Shown here: piece after piece, positions 24,533 through 33,100 of the stretch
How positions within the stretch are numbered: position 1 is the first letter of the stretch
Layout: each line of letters starts with the position of its first letter
Assembly: GCF_028694895.1 (NCBI RefSeq)
Contig: NZ_JAQVKA010000010.1
Location: forward strand, 1 to 37,410
Direction of reading: 5' to 3'
From: Sulfurimonas sp.
Lineage (GTDB): Bacteria > Campylobacterota > Campylobacteria > Campylobacterales > Sulfurimonadaceae
Length of the DNA stretch: 37,410 bases
Translations under genes and position numbers: made by a program
The notes under the pieces: model-generated
Seen by the model: only the letters and a program-made list of their open reading frames with translations
Told to the model about the DNA's origin: nothing
Database searches by the model: none

Positions 24533-25438
24533 ATGCTGATATCTGATATGCAAAATTTTTCTGAAGGCCGCACAAAAGCTAGAGCTTATTTCTGTTATCT
24601 CTTTTCAAAAAATATTCAAAATAGACTTCCTTCACCATCAGTAGAATCGATTATGCCTCGACTTTTAAAGATAAAAGCGGAGCTGGAGAATTGTGATGGA
24701 GTTTATCTTCTTGATAACAGAGGCGTTCAAGTCTCTCCTACATTTACCAAAAACAGACAAATTGATGAAGATGCAGGAAGGATTAGATCTGATCGTGCAT
24801 ATTATTATAGAGCAGTAAAAGAGGGTAGATGTACTATAACTGATCCATATCCATCGCTTATGACGAGCGATTTATGTATCACAGCCTCACAACCAGTATA
24901 TGATGACCATGGCGAGTTAAAATTTGTTGCATGTCTTGACATGCCTCTTAACGAGGTTATAAAAATCTCTAGATCAAGTAAGTTTGATAAGTTTTTTACA
25001 ACTTTTTTTAAATACTCGTATGCGATTTTCTCAGTAGCACTAGTAGCAGTTGCACTGCTTCTATTTTTAAAAGGAATGCAGAGCTTTTTTGTATATGAAA
25101 TATCACCAGAACACTTTAATATAAAAGATGTATTTGAAGCAACGATTTTACTAACACTTGCTCTTGCAATATTTGACCTAGCAAAAACCCTTATAGAAGA
25201 GGAAATTTTAGGCAGGAATAAAGAGAACAGCATATCAGGTCCGCATAAAACCATGGTTAGATTTTTAGGCTCAATCATAATCGCTCTCTCCATAGAAGCG
25301 CTTATGTTAGTATTTAAGTTTGCTATTACTGATCCAGAAAAATTACTCTATGCAATGTATATAATTGGGGGCGTATCTATGCTCTTAATAACATTAGCAA
25401 TATATATAAAATTTACAAAATTAAAGATTGATGAATGA
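24533..25438 (+). CDS. PDC/Cache sensor-domain membrane protein without output domain
   Basis: 301 residues. Residues ~45-150 form a PDC (Cache-like) fold: GVYLLDNRGVQVSP, SDRAYYYRAV, DPYPSLMTSDLCI and ASQPVYDDHGELK, with the aromatic and Asp residues that line ligand pockets in Cache domains. Four membrane helices follow (about 161-180, 201-222, 244-263, 270-292). There is no N-terminal membrane helix or signal peptide, and no kinase, methyl-accepting or c-di-GMP domain. The helical part loosely recalls the PsiE family. AGGCGGAAAAA precedes the ATG. It overlaps hisH by four bases (ATGA), so it is in the his run by position, not by evident function. Confidence 0.75.
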   Translation: MLISDMQNFSEGRTKARAYFCYLFSKNIQNRLPSPSVESIMPRLLKIKAELENCDGVYLLDNRGVQVSPTFTKNRQIDEDAGRIRSDRAYYYRAVKEGRCTITDPYPSLMTSDLCITASQPVYDDHGELKFVACLDMPLNEVIKISRSSKFDKFFTTFFKYSYAIFSVALVAVALLLFLKGMQSFFVYEISPEHFNIKDVFEATILLTLALAIFDLAKTLIEEEILGRNKENSISGPHKTMVRFLGSIIIALSIEALMLVFKFAITDPEKLLYAMYIIGGVSMLLITLAIYIKFTKLKIDE

Positions 25439-26046
25439 TAGGAATTGTTGATTATAACATGGGAAATTTGGCAAGTGTTCAAAATGCATTTGCTAAAATC
25501 GGAGCACAAACAGTTGTCGAGAGTGATCCAAAAAAATTCAAAGAGTATGATAAGTTAATACTTCCTGGAGTAGGTGCTTTTGGCGATGCAATGGCTCATC
25601 TAAGAGAGAGAAACATGATAGATGCCATAAAAGAGTTTGCTGCAAGCTCTAAGCCAATTTTAGGGATATGCCTTGGTATGCAACTTCTCTTTGAGAGTTC
25701 TGAGGAGTTTGGAGAGCATGAAGGATTGGGGCTTATCAAAGGTAAGGTAGTAGCTTTTGATACATCTAAATTTGAAGAGACTCTAAAAGTACCACATATG
25801 GGTTGGAATAGAATGTTTACAAAAGAACACCCTCTGTTTAAAGGCTTAGATGAGGAGCATTATCTCTATTTTGTACACTCTTTTCATGCTGTTTGTGAGA
25901 GTGAAGAGGACTCTATCGGCAAGACTTTTTATGGGTATGAGTTTACATCTGCAGTTGCTCACGGTAATATCATGGGAATTCAGCCTCACCCAGAAAAAAG
26001 CCATGAAAATGGGCTTAAAATATTAGAAAATTTTACAAAGTTATAG
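25435..26046 (+). CDS. hisH: Imidazole glycerol phosphate synthase glutamine amidotransferase subunit
   Basis: 203 residues. Class I amidotransferase triad: Cys79 (LGICLGMQLL), His185 and Glu187 (GIQPHPEKS). YNMGNLASV and LPGVGAFGDAM are HisH hallmarks. It makes ammonia from glutamine for HisF, forming imidazole glycerol phosphate and AICAR in histidine synthesis. The triad region reads QPHPE where most homologues have QFHPE, a small variation. The ATG overlaps the PDC gene stop, and hisA follows after nine bases; hisF is not in the window. Confidence 0.96.
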   Translation: MIGIVDYNMGNLASVQNAFAKIGAQTVVESDPKKFKEYDKLILPGVGAFGDAMAHLRERNMIDAIKEFAASSKPILGICLGMQLLFESSEEFGEHEGLGLIKGKVVAFDTSKFEETLKVPHMGWNRMFTKEHPLFKGLDEEHYLYFVHSFHAVCESEEDSIGKTFYGYEFTSAVAHGNIMGIQPHPEKSHENGLKILENFTKL

Positions 26047-26055
26047 GAATTTAAA

Positions 26056-26766
26056 ATGACGTTATATCCAGCAATTGATTTAAAAGATGGCAAAGCGGTA
26101 AGACTTACAAAAGGTCTTATGGAGAGTGCTAAAATATACTCTGATGAGCCATGGATGCTTGTTAAAAAATTTGAAGAGATGGGTGCAGAGTGGGTTCATT
26201 TGGTTGATTTAAACGGCGCTTTTGCTGGAGAGCCAAAAAACTTAGAGCAGATTATAAAGATAAGAGAAAACTGTAATGTTAAGCTTGAGTTAGGCGGCGG
26301 TATTCGCGATGAAGAGACTATCAAAAAAATGTTAGAAATTGGTATAGATAGAATAATTCTAGGCTCTATCGCTGTAAAAAATCCTACATTTGTAAAAGAG
26401 ATGGCGGCAAACTATCCAATAGCAGTAGGCATTGATGCAATAGATGGCTTTGTAGCTGTTGAGGGCTGGGGCGAGGTTAGTGCTATGCGCGCTACTGATT
26501 TAGCAAAAGAGTTTGCAAATGCTGGTGTTGAAGCAATTATCTGCACAGATGTTTCAAGAGATGGCACACTAAGTGGAGTAAATGTTGAGTTTACATTAGA
26601 GATAGCAAATGCTAGTAAAATAACAACTATTGCTAGTGGTGGCGTCAAAGATGAGAGTGATATAGAAGCTCTTGTTGCTACAAAAAAAATAGACGGAGTT
26701 ATCATTGGCAAGGCTTATTATGAGGGCACACTTGACTTAGCCAAGATGTTTAAAAAATTTACTTAG
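26056..26766 (+). CDS. hisA: Phosphoribosylformimino-AICAR ribotide isomerase
   Basis: 236 residues, a (beta/alpha)8 barrel with the HisA/HisF twofold pattern. [15 protein letters not shown] with catalytic Asp8, [11 protein letters not shown] (first phosphate loop), [11 protein letters not shown] with the second catalytic Asp, and [10 protein letters not shown] (second phosphate loop). It isomerises ProFAR to PRFAR in histidine synthesis. AGGAATTTAAA precedes the ATG, nine bases after his[11 protein letters not shown] distinguishes it from HisF, which carries a CLDV-type start. Confidence 0.96.
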   Translation: MTLYPAIDLKDGKAVRLTKGLMESAKIYSDEPWMLVKKFEEMGAEWVHLVDLNGAFAGEPKNLEQIIKIRENCNVKLELGGGIRDEETIKKMLEIGIDRIILGSIAVKNPTFVKEMAANYPIAVGIDAIDGFVAVEGWGEVSAMRATDLAKEFANAGVEAIICTDVSRDGTLSGVNVEFTLEIANASKITTIASGGVKDESDIEALVATKKIDGVIIGKAYYEGTLDLAKMFKKFT

Positions 26767-26800
26767 GCATTACTTAATCATAAAATAAATAAAATTTAGG

Positions 26801-26806
26801 TATTAT
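26801..26806 (+). promoter_or_regulatory. Putative -10 box for cheY
   Basis: TATTAT 40 bases before the TTG start of cheY, within the 79-base gap after hisA, the longest gap in this plus-strand run. Confidence 0.35.
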
Positions 26807-26845
26807 TGTCTCTAAATTTGCAAATATTTATATAAAGGATTTCTT

Positions 26846-27220
26846 TTGAAATTACTTGTTGTTGATGACAGTTCTACGATGCGTCGTATAATAAAAAACA
26901 CATTACAAAGACTTGGTCATACAGATATATTCGAAGGTGGGGATGGCGTTGAAGGTTGGGGTGTTTTAGATGCTAATCCTGATATGGACATGTTAATAAC
27001 AGACTGGAATATGCCTGAGATGAATGGCTTAGAACTTGTTAAAAAAGTTCGTGCAGATGCTCGTTTTAAAGATCTTCCAATCATTATGGTAACAACAGAA
27101 GGTGGTAAAGCAGAGGTTATAACTGCTCTAAAAGCTGGTGTTAACAACTATATAGTAAAACCATTTACTCCTCAAGTTTTAAAAGAGAAGCTTGGCGCAG
27201 TTATGGGTATTGATGCGTAA
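26846..27220 (+). CDS. cheY: Chemotaxis response regulator CheY
   Basis: 124 residues, a single receiver domain. Acidic pair Asp7/Asp8 (VVDDSS), phospho-acceptor Asp53 (ITDWNMPEMNG), switch Thr83 (MVTTEGG), Tyr102 and Lys105 (NYIVKPFTP). The DWNMPEMNG sequence is characteristic of CheY proper, which binds the flagellar switch. The start is TTG, with AAAGGA seven bases upstream. It overlaps prmA by one base. The order cheY-prmA-ftsH is conserved in Helicobacter and Campylobacter as I remember it. Confidence 0.94.
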   Translation: MKLLVVDDSSTMRRIIKNTLQRLGHTDIFEGGDGVEGWGVLDANPDMDMLITDWNMPEMNGLELVKKVRADARFKDLPIIMVTTEGGKAEVITALKAGVNNYIVKPFTPQVLKEKLGAVMGIDA

Positions 27221-28053
27221 TGCAAGAACATTACTTTGAATTAGTTATTAAGGCCTCTTCTCATATTCCCATTTTTTCGGACTTTTTAGCAGATACATTG
27301 CCAGTTGGCTTTGAAGAAACAGATGATGGTTTTATAATTAGAAGCGAAGATGAGCTTGATACTATAATGTGGGGATTAGAGCAACTTAGAGAAGCTCTTC
27401 AAAAAGCGACTGGCGAAGTTATAGAGCTTGAGTTTAAGCAGACTAAACTTAAAAACAGTGACTGGGTAAAAGTTTATCAAGATAGTATTCAACCTCTTTG
27501 TATCGATAAGTTTTATATACATCCTACGTGGGATGCACCAGATGCAAATTTAATCAATATTGCAATAGACCCAGCTTTAGCATTTGGCACTGGGCATCAC
27601 CCAACAACAGCTTCTGCACTAAGAGCAATTGCAAAATATGTAAAAATTGGTGATAGAGTTTTGGACGTTGGATGTGGAAGTGGAATTTTAGGAGTTGCGG
27701 CAATAAAGCTCGGAGCTGTAGTAGATGCATGTGATACTGATACTGCATGTGTTGAAAATAGCCAACTAAACACAGAGTTAAATAGTGTAAAATTTAATAA
27801 GCTTTGGGAAGGTTCTTGTAGCTTAACTAAAGATAGCTATGATGTCGTCGTTGCTAATATCGTAGCAGATGTTTTGATATTTATAGCAAACGATTTAAAG
27901 AGTGTTGTAAAAAAGGATGGGATCCTTATCCTATCAGGAATTTTAGAGAAATATGAGTCAAAAGTTTTAAAATTTTATCAAGATTTTGAAATCTTAGAAA
28001 AGATTACCCAAGATGAGTGGGTAACATTTATACTAAAACAAGGTAAAAAATAG
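27220..28053 (+). CDS. prmA: Ribosomal protein L11 methyltransferase
   Basis: 277 residues. N-terminal L11-recognition domain, then the SAM-binding core DVGCGSGILGVAA (about residues 147-159). IDPALAFGTGHHPTT just before it is the PrmA signature, and VVANIVADVL is the NPPY-like region. PrmA trimethylates L11; loss is usually tolerated. Its start overlaps the cheY stop (TAATG), and ftsH starts two bases after its end, so all three are likely cotranslated. Confidence 0.95.
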   Translation: MQEHYFELVIKASSHIPIFSDFLADTLPVGFEETDDGFIIRSEDELDTIMWGLEQLREALQKATGEVIELEFKQTKLKNSDWVKVYQDSIQPLCIDKFYIHPTWDAPDANLINIAIDPALAFGTGHHPTTASALRAIAKYVKIGDRVLDVGCGSGILGVAAIKLGAVVDACDTDTACVENSQLNTELNSVKFNKLWEGSCSLTKDSYDVVVANIVADVLIFIANDLKSVVKKDGILILSGILEKYESKVLKFYQDFEILEKITQDEWVTFILKQGKK

Positions 28054-28055
28054 AT

Positions 28056-30056
28056 ATGCAAAACAAAGATAATAATAACAATAATAATAATTTTTTCAAT
28101 AAAAACCCACTTATAACTTTTGCAATATTTTCAGTAGTTATCATCCTGCTTTTTAAGGCTTTAATAGGTGAGAATGGTTCTGGTGAAGCATCATCTGCGG
28201 TTGGAAATAAAAGAGCAAAGCAGATAAGTTATTCAGAGTTGAAATCATTAATAGAGACAAAAGGTGTAAACAAGGTTGATATTGGCCAGAGTTATATAAA
28301 AGCGTACTCTGCAGATGACGCAACTCTATACACTACAAGAATTGTACCAAGCGATACAAAATTAACAGAAGAGCTAGATAAGCAAGGTATAGAGTACAAC
28401 GGATTTAGTGAAACAAATTGGTTTACTGAGATGTTTGGTTGGTTATTTCCATTTTTGATTATTATAGCTATTTGGATGTTTTTTGCAGGACGTATGCAAA
28501 AAAGTATGGGTAGCGGAATACTTGGAATGGGTAACTCCAAGAAGATGATTAACTCAGAGAAGCCAAAAACAAAGTTTGATGATGTAGCTGGTGTTGAAGA
28601 GGCAAAAGAGGAAGTTCAAGAGATAGTTGACTTCTTAAAATATCCTGCTCGTTATGTTGAGATAGGTGCAAAGATTCCAAAGGGTGTTTTGTTAGTTGGA
28701 AGTCCAGGAACTGGAAAAACTCTTCTTGCTAAAGCTGTTGCTGGAGAGGCAGATGTTCCGTTTTTCTCAGTTACTGGCTCTAGTTTTATAGAGATGTTTG
28801 TTGGAGTTGGAGCAGCTCGTGTTAGAGATCTGTTTGAACAAGCAAAAAAAGATGCACCAAGTATCATTTTTATAGATGAGATTGACGCTATTGGTAAGAG
28901 TCGTGCAGCTGGTGCTAATATGGGTGGAAATGATGAGAGAGAGCAGACTCTAAACCAGCTCTTAGCAGAGATGGATGGTTTTGGTACAGATACTCCTATC
29001 ATCATCTTAGCAGCTACAAATAGACCAGAGATACTAGACCAAGCACTTCTTAGACCAGGACGATTTGATAGACAAGTTTTAGTTGATAAGCCTGACTATG
29101 AAGGCCGTATTAAAATTTTAAAGGTGCACGTCAAAGGCGTTAAAATAGCAGACGATGTAGATCTTGCAGAAGTTGCTCGTTTAACTGCTGGCTTGGCTGG
29201 TGCTGATTTAGCAAATATTGTAAATGAAGGCGCACTCTTAGCTGGGCGAAAAAACCAAAAAACAGTAACTCAAAAAGACTTTTATGAAGCAGTAGAACGT
29301 GCTTTAGCTGGACTTGCTAAAAAATCTCGCAGAATTAATCCTAAAGAGAAGAAGATAGTTGCCTATCATGAGAGTGGACATGCACTTATGGCTGAGACAA
29401 CAATTGGTGCTAAAAAAGTATCAAAAGTTTCAATCGTTCCTCGCGGACTTGCAGCCCTTGGATATACGCTAAACACACCTGAAGAGAATAAATTTATGAT
29501 GCAACGTCATGAACTTTGGGCTGAAGTTGATGTTCTTCTTGGAGGCCGCGCTGCAGAGCAGGTCTTTATAGGTGAAATCTCAACTGGCGCTGGAAACGAC
29601 CTTGAGCGTGCAACAGATATCATCAAATCTATGGTTCAACACTATGGGATGAGTGATGTTGCAGGACTTATGGTTTTAGAAAAAAGCAGACACTCGTTCT
29701 TGAGTGGTGGCTATGGACAATCAACTAGAGAGTACAGTGATAAGATGGCTGAAAATATGGATGAGTTTATAAAATCATCTTTAGAGGAGCGATATAAGGC
29801 TGTAGTAGAGAGACTTGAGCTCTACAGAGATGCAGTAGAAGAGATGGTTAAGCTTCTTTATAAAAAAGAGAATATTACTGGAGAAGAGGTAAGAGATATT
29901 ATTATTAGCTTTGAAAAAGAGAACAACCTTGTTTCAAAAGTAAATATAGTAGTAGATGATATTGAAGAAGAACTAAAAGCAGACGCAAAGATGGCACAAG
30001 ATGCAGATAAAGAAAAAAATATAAAACATAACAAAGAAGACAAAGATGAAGAATAA
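28056..30056 (+). CDS. ftsH: ATP-dependent zinc metalloprotease FtsH
   Basis: 666 residues. Membrane helices at about 19-37 and 127-146, Walker A GSPGTGKT (215-222), pore motif FVG (248-250), Walker B IIFIDEIDAIG (270-280), second region of homology with RPGRFDRQ (333-340), and the zinc-binding HESGH (438-442). It degrades misfolded membrane proteins and short-lived regulators as a membrane hexamer. The N-terminus is asparagine-rich from an AAT/AAC repeat at 28070-28093. Its end overlaps the PSD-like gene by 11 bases. Confidence 0.98.
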   Translation: MQNKDNNNNNNNFFNKNPLITFAIFSVVIILLFKALIGENGSGEASSAVGNKRAKQISYSELKSLIETKGVNKVDIGQSYIKAYSADDATLYTTRIVPSDTKLTEELDKQGIEYNGFSETNWFTEMFGWLFPFLIIIAIWMFFAGRMQKSMGSGILGMGNSKKMINSEKPKTKFDDVAGVEEAKEEVQEIVDFLKYPARYVEIGAKIPKGVLLVGSPGTGKTLLAKAVAGEADVPFFSVTGSSFIEMFVGVGAARVRDLFEQAKKDAPSIIFIDEIDAIGKSRAAGANMGGNDEREQTLNQLLAEMDGFGTDTPIIILAATNRPEILDQALLRPGRFDRQVLVDKPDYEGRIKILKVHVKGVKIADDVDLAEVARLTAGLAGADLANIVNEGALLAGRKNQKTVTQKDFYEAVERALAGLAKKSRRINPKEKKIVAYHESGHALMAETTIGAKKVSKVSIVPRGLAALGYTLNTPEENKFMMQRHELWAEVDVLLGGRAAEQVFIGEISTGAGNDLERATDIIKSMVQHYGMSDVAGLMVLEKSRHSFLSGGYGQSTREYSDKMAENMDEFIKSSLEERYKAVVERLELYRDAVEEMVKLLYKKENITGEEVRDIIISFEKENNLVSKVNIVVDDIEEELKADAKMAQDADKEKNIKHNKEDKDEE

Positions 30057-30699
30057 TCTTTTACCTATCGCTAAAGAGGGCTGGAATTATGTTATAGGTG
30101 CAGTTATTGCATTTATTATTTTTACTTTTTTTGATTTAAATTTTTTAGAATTTACAGCATTTTTAGCAACTCTGTTTTTTATTTTTGTATTTAGAAACCC
30201 TGAGAGAGAGTATGTTATTTATCAAGAAGATAGTGTTGTAAGCCCTGTTGATGGAACAGTAATCTCTATAGAAGAGTTGCATAGTGATGAGCATAAAGGT
30301 TACAAAGTGGAGATAGATAGCACATATTTAAATGTTGCTCTTCTTAGGGTTCCCTTTACTTCAACGCTTCAAAGCGTTAAGGTAAGTAGAGGAGCTAAAC
30401 TCTCTGCACAAAGCCCACTCTCAAATAGTATAAATGAGAATGCAGAGCTTACATTTACTGATATAAAATCATCAAACAAGATGAGAGTTGTGCATAAATT
30501 AAAACAGACTTTTAAATCAATTGATATTGATATTATTGAGGGTCAAAATGCACTCCAAGGTGCGAGATACGGACTTATGATAAACGGGATAACAACGCTT
30601 TATCTACCAGAAAATTTCAGATTAAATGTAAGTCTTGGAAGTGAGCTTAGAGCTTCTGATACACTTATAGGTTATTTTACAAACGAGAGTAAAAAGTAG
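30046..30699 (+). CDS. Phosphatidylserine decarboxylase-like membrane protein lacking the catalytic serine
   Basis: 217 residues. One or two N-terminal membrane helices (about 14-50) precede a PSD fold: VVSPVDGTVISIEE (64-77), YLNVALLRVPFTSTLQSV and SLGSELRASDTLIGYF. In true small PSDs a Gly-Ser before the final strands self-cleaves to make the pyruvoyl cofactor; the matching segment here is NGITTL (180-185) with no serine, and the histidine expected in NVH is Ala98. I infer a non-enzymatic relative. The same position after ftsH is held by a similar gene in Campylobacter and Helicobacter, where pssA follows; pssA is absent here. Confidence 0.8.
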   Translation: MKNNLLPIAKEGWNYVIGAVIAFIIFTFFDLNFLEFTAFLATLFFIFVFRNPEREYVIYQEDSVVSPVDGTVISIEELHSDEHKGYKVEIDSTYLNVALLRVPFTSTLQSVKVSRGAKLSAQSPLSNSINENAELTFTDIKSSNKMRVVHKLKQTFKSIDIDIIEGQNALQGARYGLMINGITTLYLPENFRLNVSLGSELRASDTLIGYFTNESKK

Positions 30700-30722
30700 T
30701 AAATATACTATTTTTTACCCTC
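30685..30722. terminator. Shared bidirectional terminator of the PSD-like gene and the pflB-like gene
   Basis: GTAAAAAGTAGTA (30689-30701) pairs with TACTATTTTTTAC (30706-30718), 13 bp with one G-U pair and an AATA loop; three more pairs follow after one mismatch. The A-rich left and T-rich right arms serve both strands. Both stop codons lie inside the stem. Confidence 0.8.
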
Positions 30723-33050
30723 TGATAAACTCTTTTGCAACATTAACTTATCCACATCAATATCAAAATCAAAATATTCAGAGATGAAATTATTTTTATA
30801 TACTCGTGAGAGTTGGATAATCGCGCCCTCATTGTTTTTTGATTCAAGATATAAAAGTCCTAGAGCATAACGACTTTCTATAAAATTAGTATCTTTCATT
30901 TTAGATAACTCTAAAAGAGCAATAGCATTTTCATGATGTTCAGCTGCAGTTGAAGCAACTGCGCCTAAAAATAGGGTTTTAGCATCTGTAACTTTTAAAT
31001 TATCTATGAGGTTATTATAAAGTACAAATGACTCCTCATAAGCTTTGTCGTATAGTGAAGCAAGAGCAAGAGCGCTTGTTATTTCGCGGGTTTGAGATGT
31101 TGTACCTGCTAATACCTCTTTTAATTGTTCTCTTAAAAAGTATAATTTTCCAGTGATTAGATTTTGTTGGATATATAGGTACCTTGTAATATAGGCGCCA
31201 TAATAGAGATCTGTAAAACTAAATTTTTGAACTTTTAGGTAGTTTATTACTTCACTTGCATATCTTTTTTCTTCCAAAGAATTAAAGAGCGTATCTATTT
31301 GCATCAAATGAGGAAGTATCTCATCTGGAAGTAGTATTGTGAGCTTGTTTGCTGCTTTTTGCGCTGCATCTATATTGTTTTGTTTGAGGCCAATTAAGAT
31401 GTCAAGTGCAAGATAAAGTGGTCTTTGCTGATAATCTCTCTCAAACCAATCAGAAGCTGATAGATAGTTGCCCTCACTAATAAATAGAAGCGTTCTATAT
31501 AGATCTATCTCTTGTGAAAACTTTTCATTTGATAGTTCGTCTTTTATAAGAGAGAGTAATTTTGTACTATCTTTATCAATTATCTGAGAGCACATAATTG
31601 CATATATCCCAGAAATATAGTTTTTTGCATCTAAATTATAAGAGCGAATAAAATGTTTTTGAGCATCTACAAAATTGCCAAGTTGAGCGTATGTTAGGGC
31701 AAGGTTATAGTGTAGTGCTGAGTGTTTTGGCTGAAGTTCTACAAGTGAGAGAAGCATCTCATTTGCTTCTCTGAGCTTAAAAGAGAGAGCTTTTTGAATA
31801 GCTTTTACTATTCCAATATTTACACTAGAAGAAGATGCGCTTTTTTCAAGATACTCTTTTGCCGAGTCAACATTATCTATAAAAATATTAGTATTTCCCT
31901 TTCTTATGTAGCTAATGGTTTGATTTGCATTAAAGATTTTATATGGCGAGAAGTAAAATATTTTTTGATAAGTGATAGCTTTTGAGTTGTTGATTGTATC
32001 TCTGTAATGCTTTTGTGCAAGGCTTGTATCAAAGAGTGAATCTTTTAATTTGACTTTTATTGGATATGGTTTATATACCTCTTCACCAAAGATAGCTGTC
32101 GCATTTTCTATCTCTTTTGCTCCTTCTTGAATCTGGCCAGCTTTTAGGTTTATGTAGGCTATGGCAAGTTGCGCTTTCATTGGCTCTATACTGTTTTTAA
32201 TTGAATTTTGAAGATATTTTTTAGCAAGTGGTAAATCTCCTACTCTTGCATAAAGAAGTCCTAGAGAAAAGTCATCTTTAATTGAAGCAGTTTTTTCTAA
32301 GCTCTCAATTGCATTTATATTATTATCAAAAAGAGCATTGATTTTTGAGTTTAGGCTGTTTTGTACTTTGTCATACTCATCTGTTGTTGGATTATTAAGT
32401 GAGCTTAATGCTTCTAAATAGTTTTGATTGTAATAGTTGATAAGTGTGTAGTAGTAAGAGTATAAAGGGGATGATCTCTCTTGTGGAAGATATGCATATG
32501 CTAAATCTATGTAGTATCTAAAGGTAGCCTCATCCTCTAAATGAAGTGCGCAGACTGCGGCATTAATTGCACTTACACATCTTTGCTCATTGTTTTGTAT
32601 AGCTTTTACAAATGAGTCAAGAGCCGTTTTGTATTGAGCCTCTTTGATTTGTGCAACACCTAAGTTGTATGCGGAGACTGCTTCACTATACTGCGCTATT
32701 TTTTCATATAGAGTTAGGGCTTCATTTTTTGAACCACTAGAGTAAAGATAGTCAGCTTTTGCTATCATGTTCTCAATTTTACTAAGCTCAACGGGCTCTG
32801 TAACTCGACTCTCTAGTCTATCTTCTATATGTTGAGTAGATGCAATCTTAGACTCTTTTGATGACTTTAGTATTGTAAAAAATATAATTGTGCCAAGGAT
32901 TAAAACGCCTGCACCAATGGCTATATTGATGAGTTTTTTCTTTTTTTTAGATAAAGAATCTTCGGTTATTGAACTATCTGATGCACCACTATCATTAGCG
33001 GCATCAATGTCTTCAATAATTATTATCTCTTCTTCTAATCCATTAGCCAT
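30708..33050 (-). CDS. pflB: Large TPR-repeat membrane protein, PflB-like flagellar motor component
   Basis: About 780 residues; the second of two adjacent ATGs (33050) has AAGG at better spacing. An acidic N-terminal tail (EEEIIIIEDID), a KKKKK stretch, one membrane helix (about 41-61) and then a long periplasmic array of helical TPR-type repeats, for example SAYNLGVAQIKEAQYKTALDS, ALHYNLALTYAQLGNFVDAQ and IESRYALGLLYLESKNNEGA. Campylobacter PflB has this layout and builds the scaffold that widens the stator ring; it is also encoded beside serS, as here. The symbol depends on layout and synteny recalled from memory. Confidence 0.68.
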   Translation of the reverse strand: MANGLEEEIIIIEDIDAANDSGASDSSITEDSLSKKKKKLINIAIGAGVLILGTIIFFTILKSSKESKIASTQHIEDRLESRVTEPVELSKIENMIAKADYLYSSGSKNEALTLYEKIAQYSEAVSAYNLGVAQIKEAQYKTALDSFVKAIQNNEQRCVSAINAAVCALHLEDEATFRYYIDLAYAYLPQERSSPLYSYYYTLINYYNQNYLEALSSLNNPTTDEYDKVQNSLNSKINALFDNNINAIESLEKTASIKDDFSLGLLYARVGDLPLAKKYLQNSIKNSIEPMKAQLAIAYINLKAGQIQEGAKEIENATAIFGEEVYKPYPIKVKLKDSLFDTSLAQKHYRDTINNSKAITYQKIFYFSPYKIFNANQTISYIRKGNTNIFIDNVDSAKEYLEKSASSSSVNIGIVKAIQKALSFKLREANEMLLSLVELQPKHSALHYNLALTYAQLGNFVDAQKHFIRSYNLDAKNYISGIYAIMCSQIIDKDSTKLLSLIKDELSNEKFSQEIDLYRTLLFISEGNYLSASDWFERDYQQRPLYLALDILIGLKQNNIDAAQKAANKLTILLPDEILPHLMQIDTLFNSLEEKRYASEVINYLKVQKFSFTDLYYGAYITRYLYIQQNLITGKLYFLREQLKEVLAGTTSQTREITSALALASLYDKAYEESFVLYNNLIDNLKVTDAKTLFLGAVASTAAEHHENAIALLELSKMKDTNFIESRYALGLLYLESKNNEGAIIQLSRVYKNNFISEYFDFDIDVDKLMLQKSLSEGKK

Positions 33051-33100
33051 CATCTACCTTGAGGTTGTTTATTTATTAAAGCAAAAATAGTGCCATAAAA

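Noticed and set aside
24805-25293. 162-codon antisense frame within the PDC-domain gene
   Set aside because: The opposite strand has recognisable PDC and membrane segments and a good SD; this frame has neither family motifs nor an SD.
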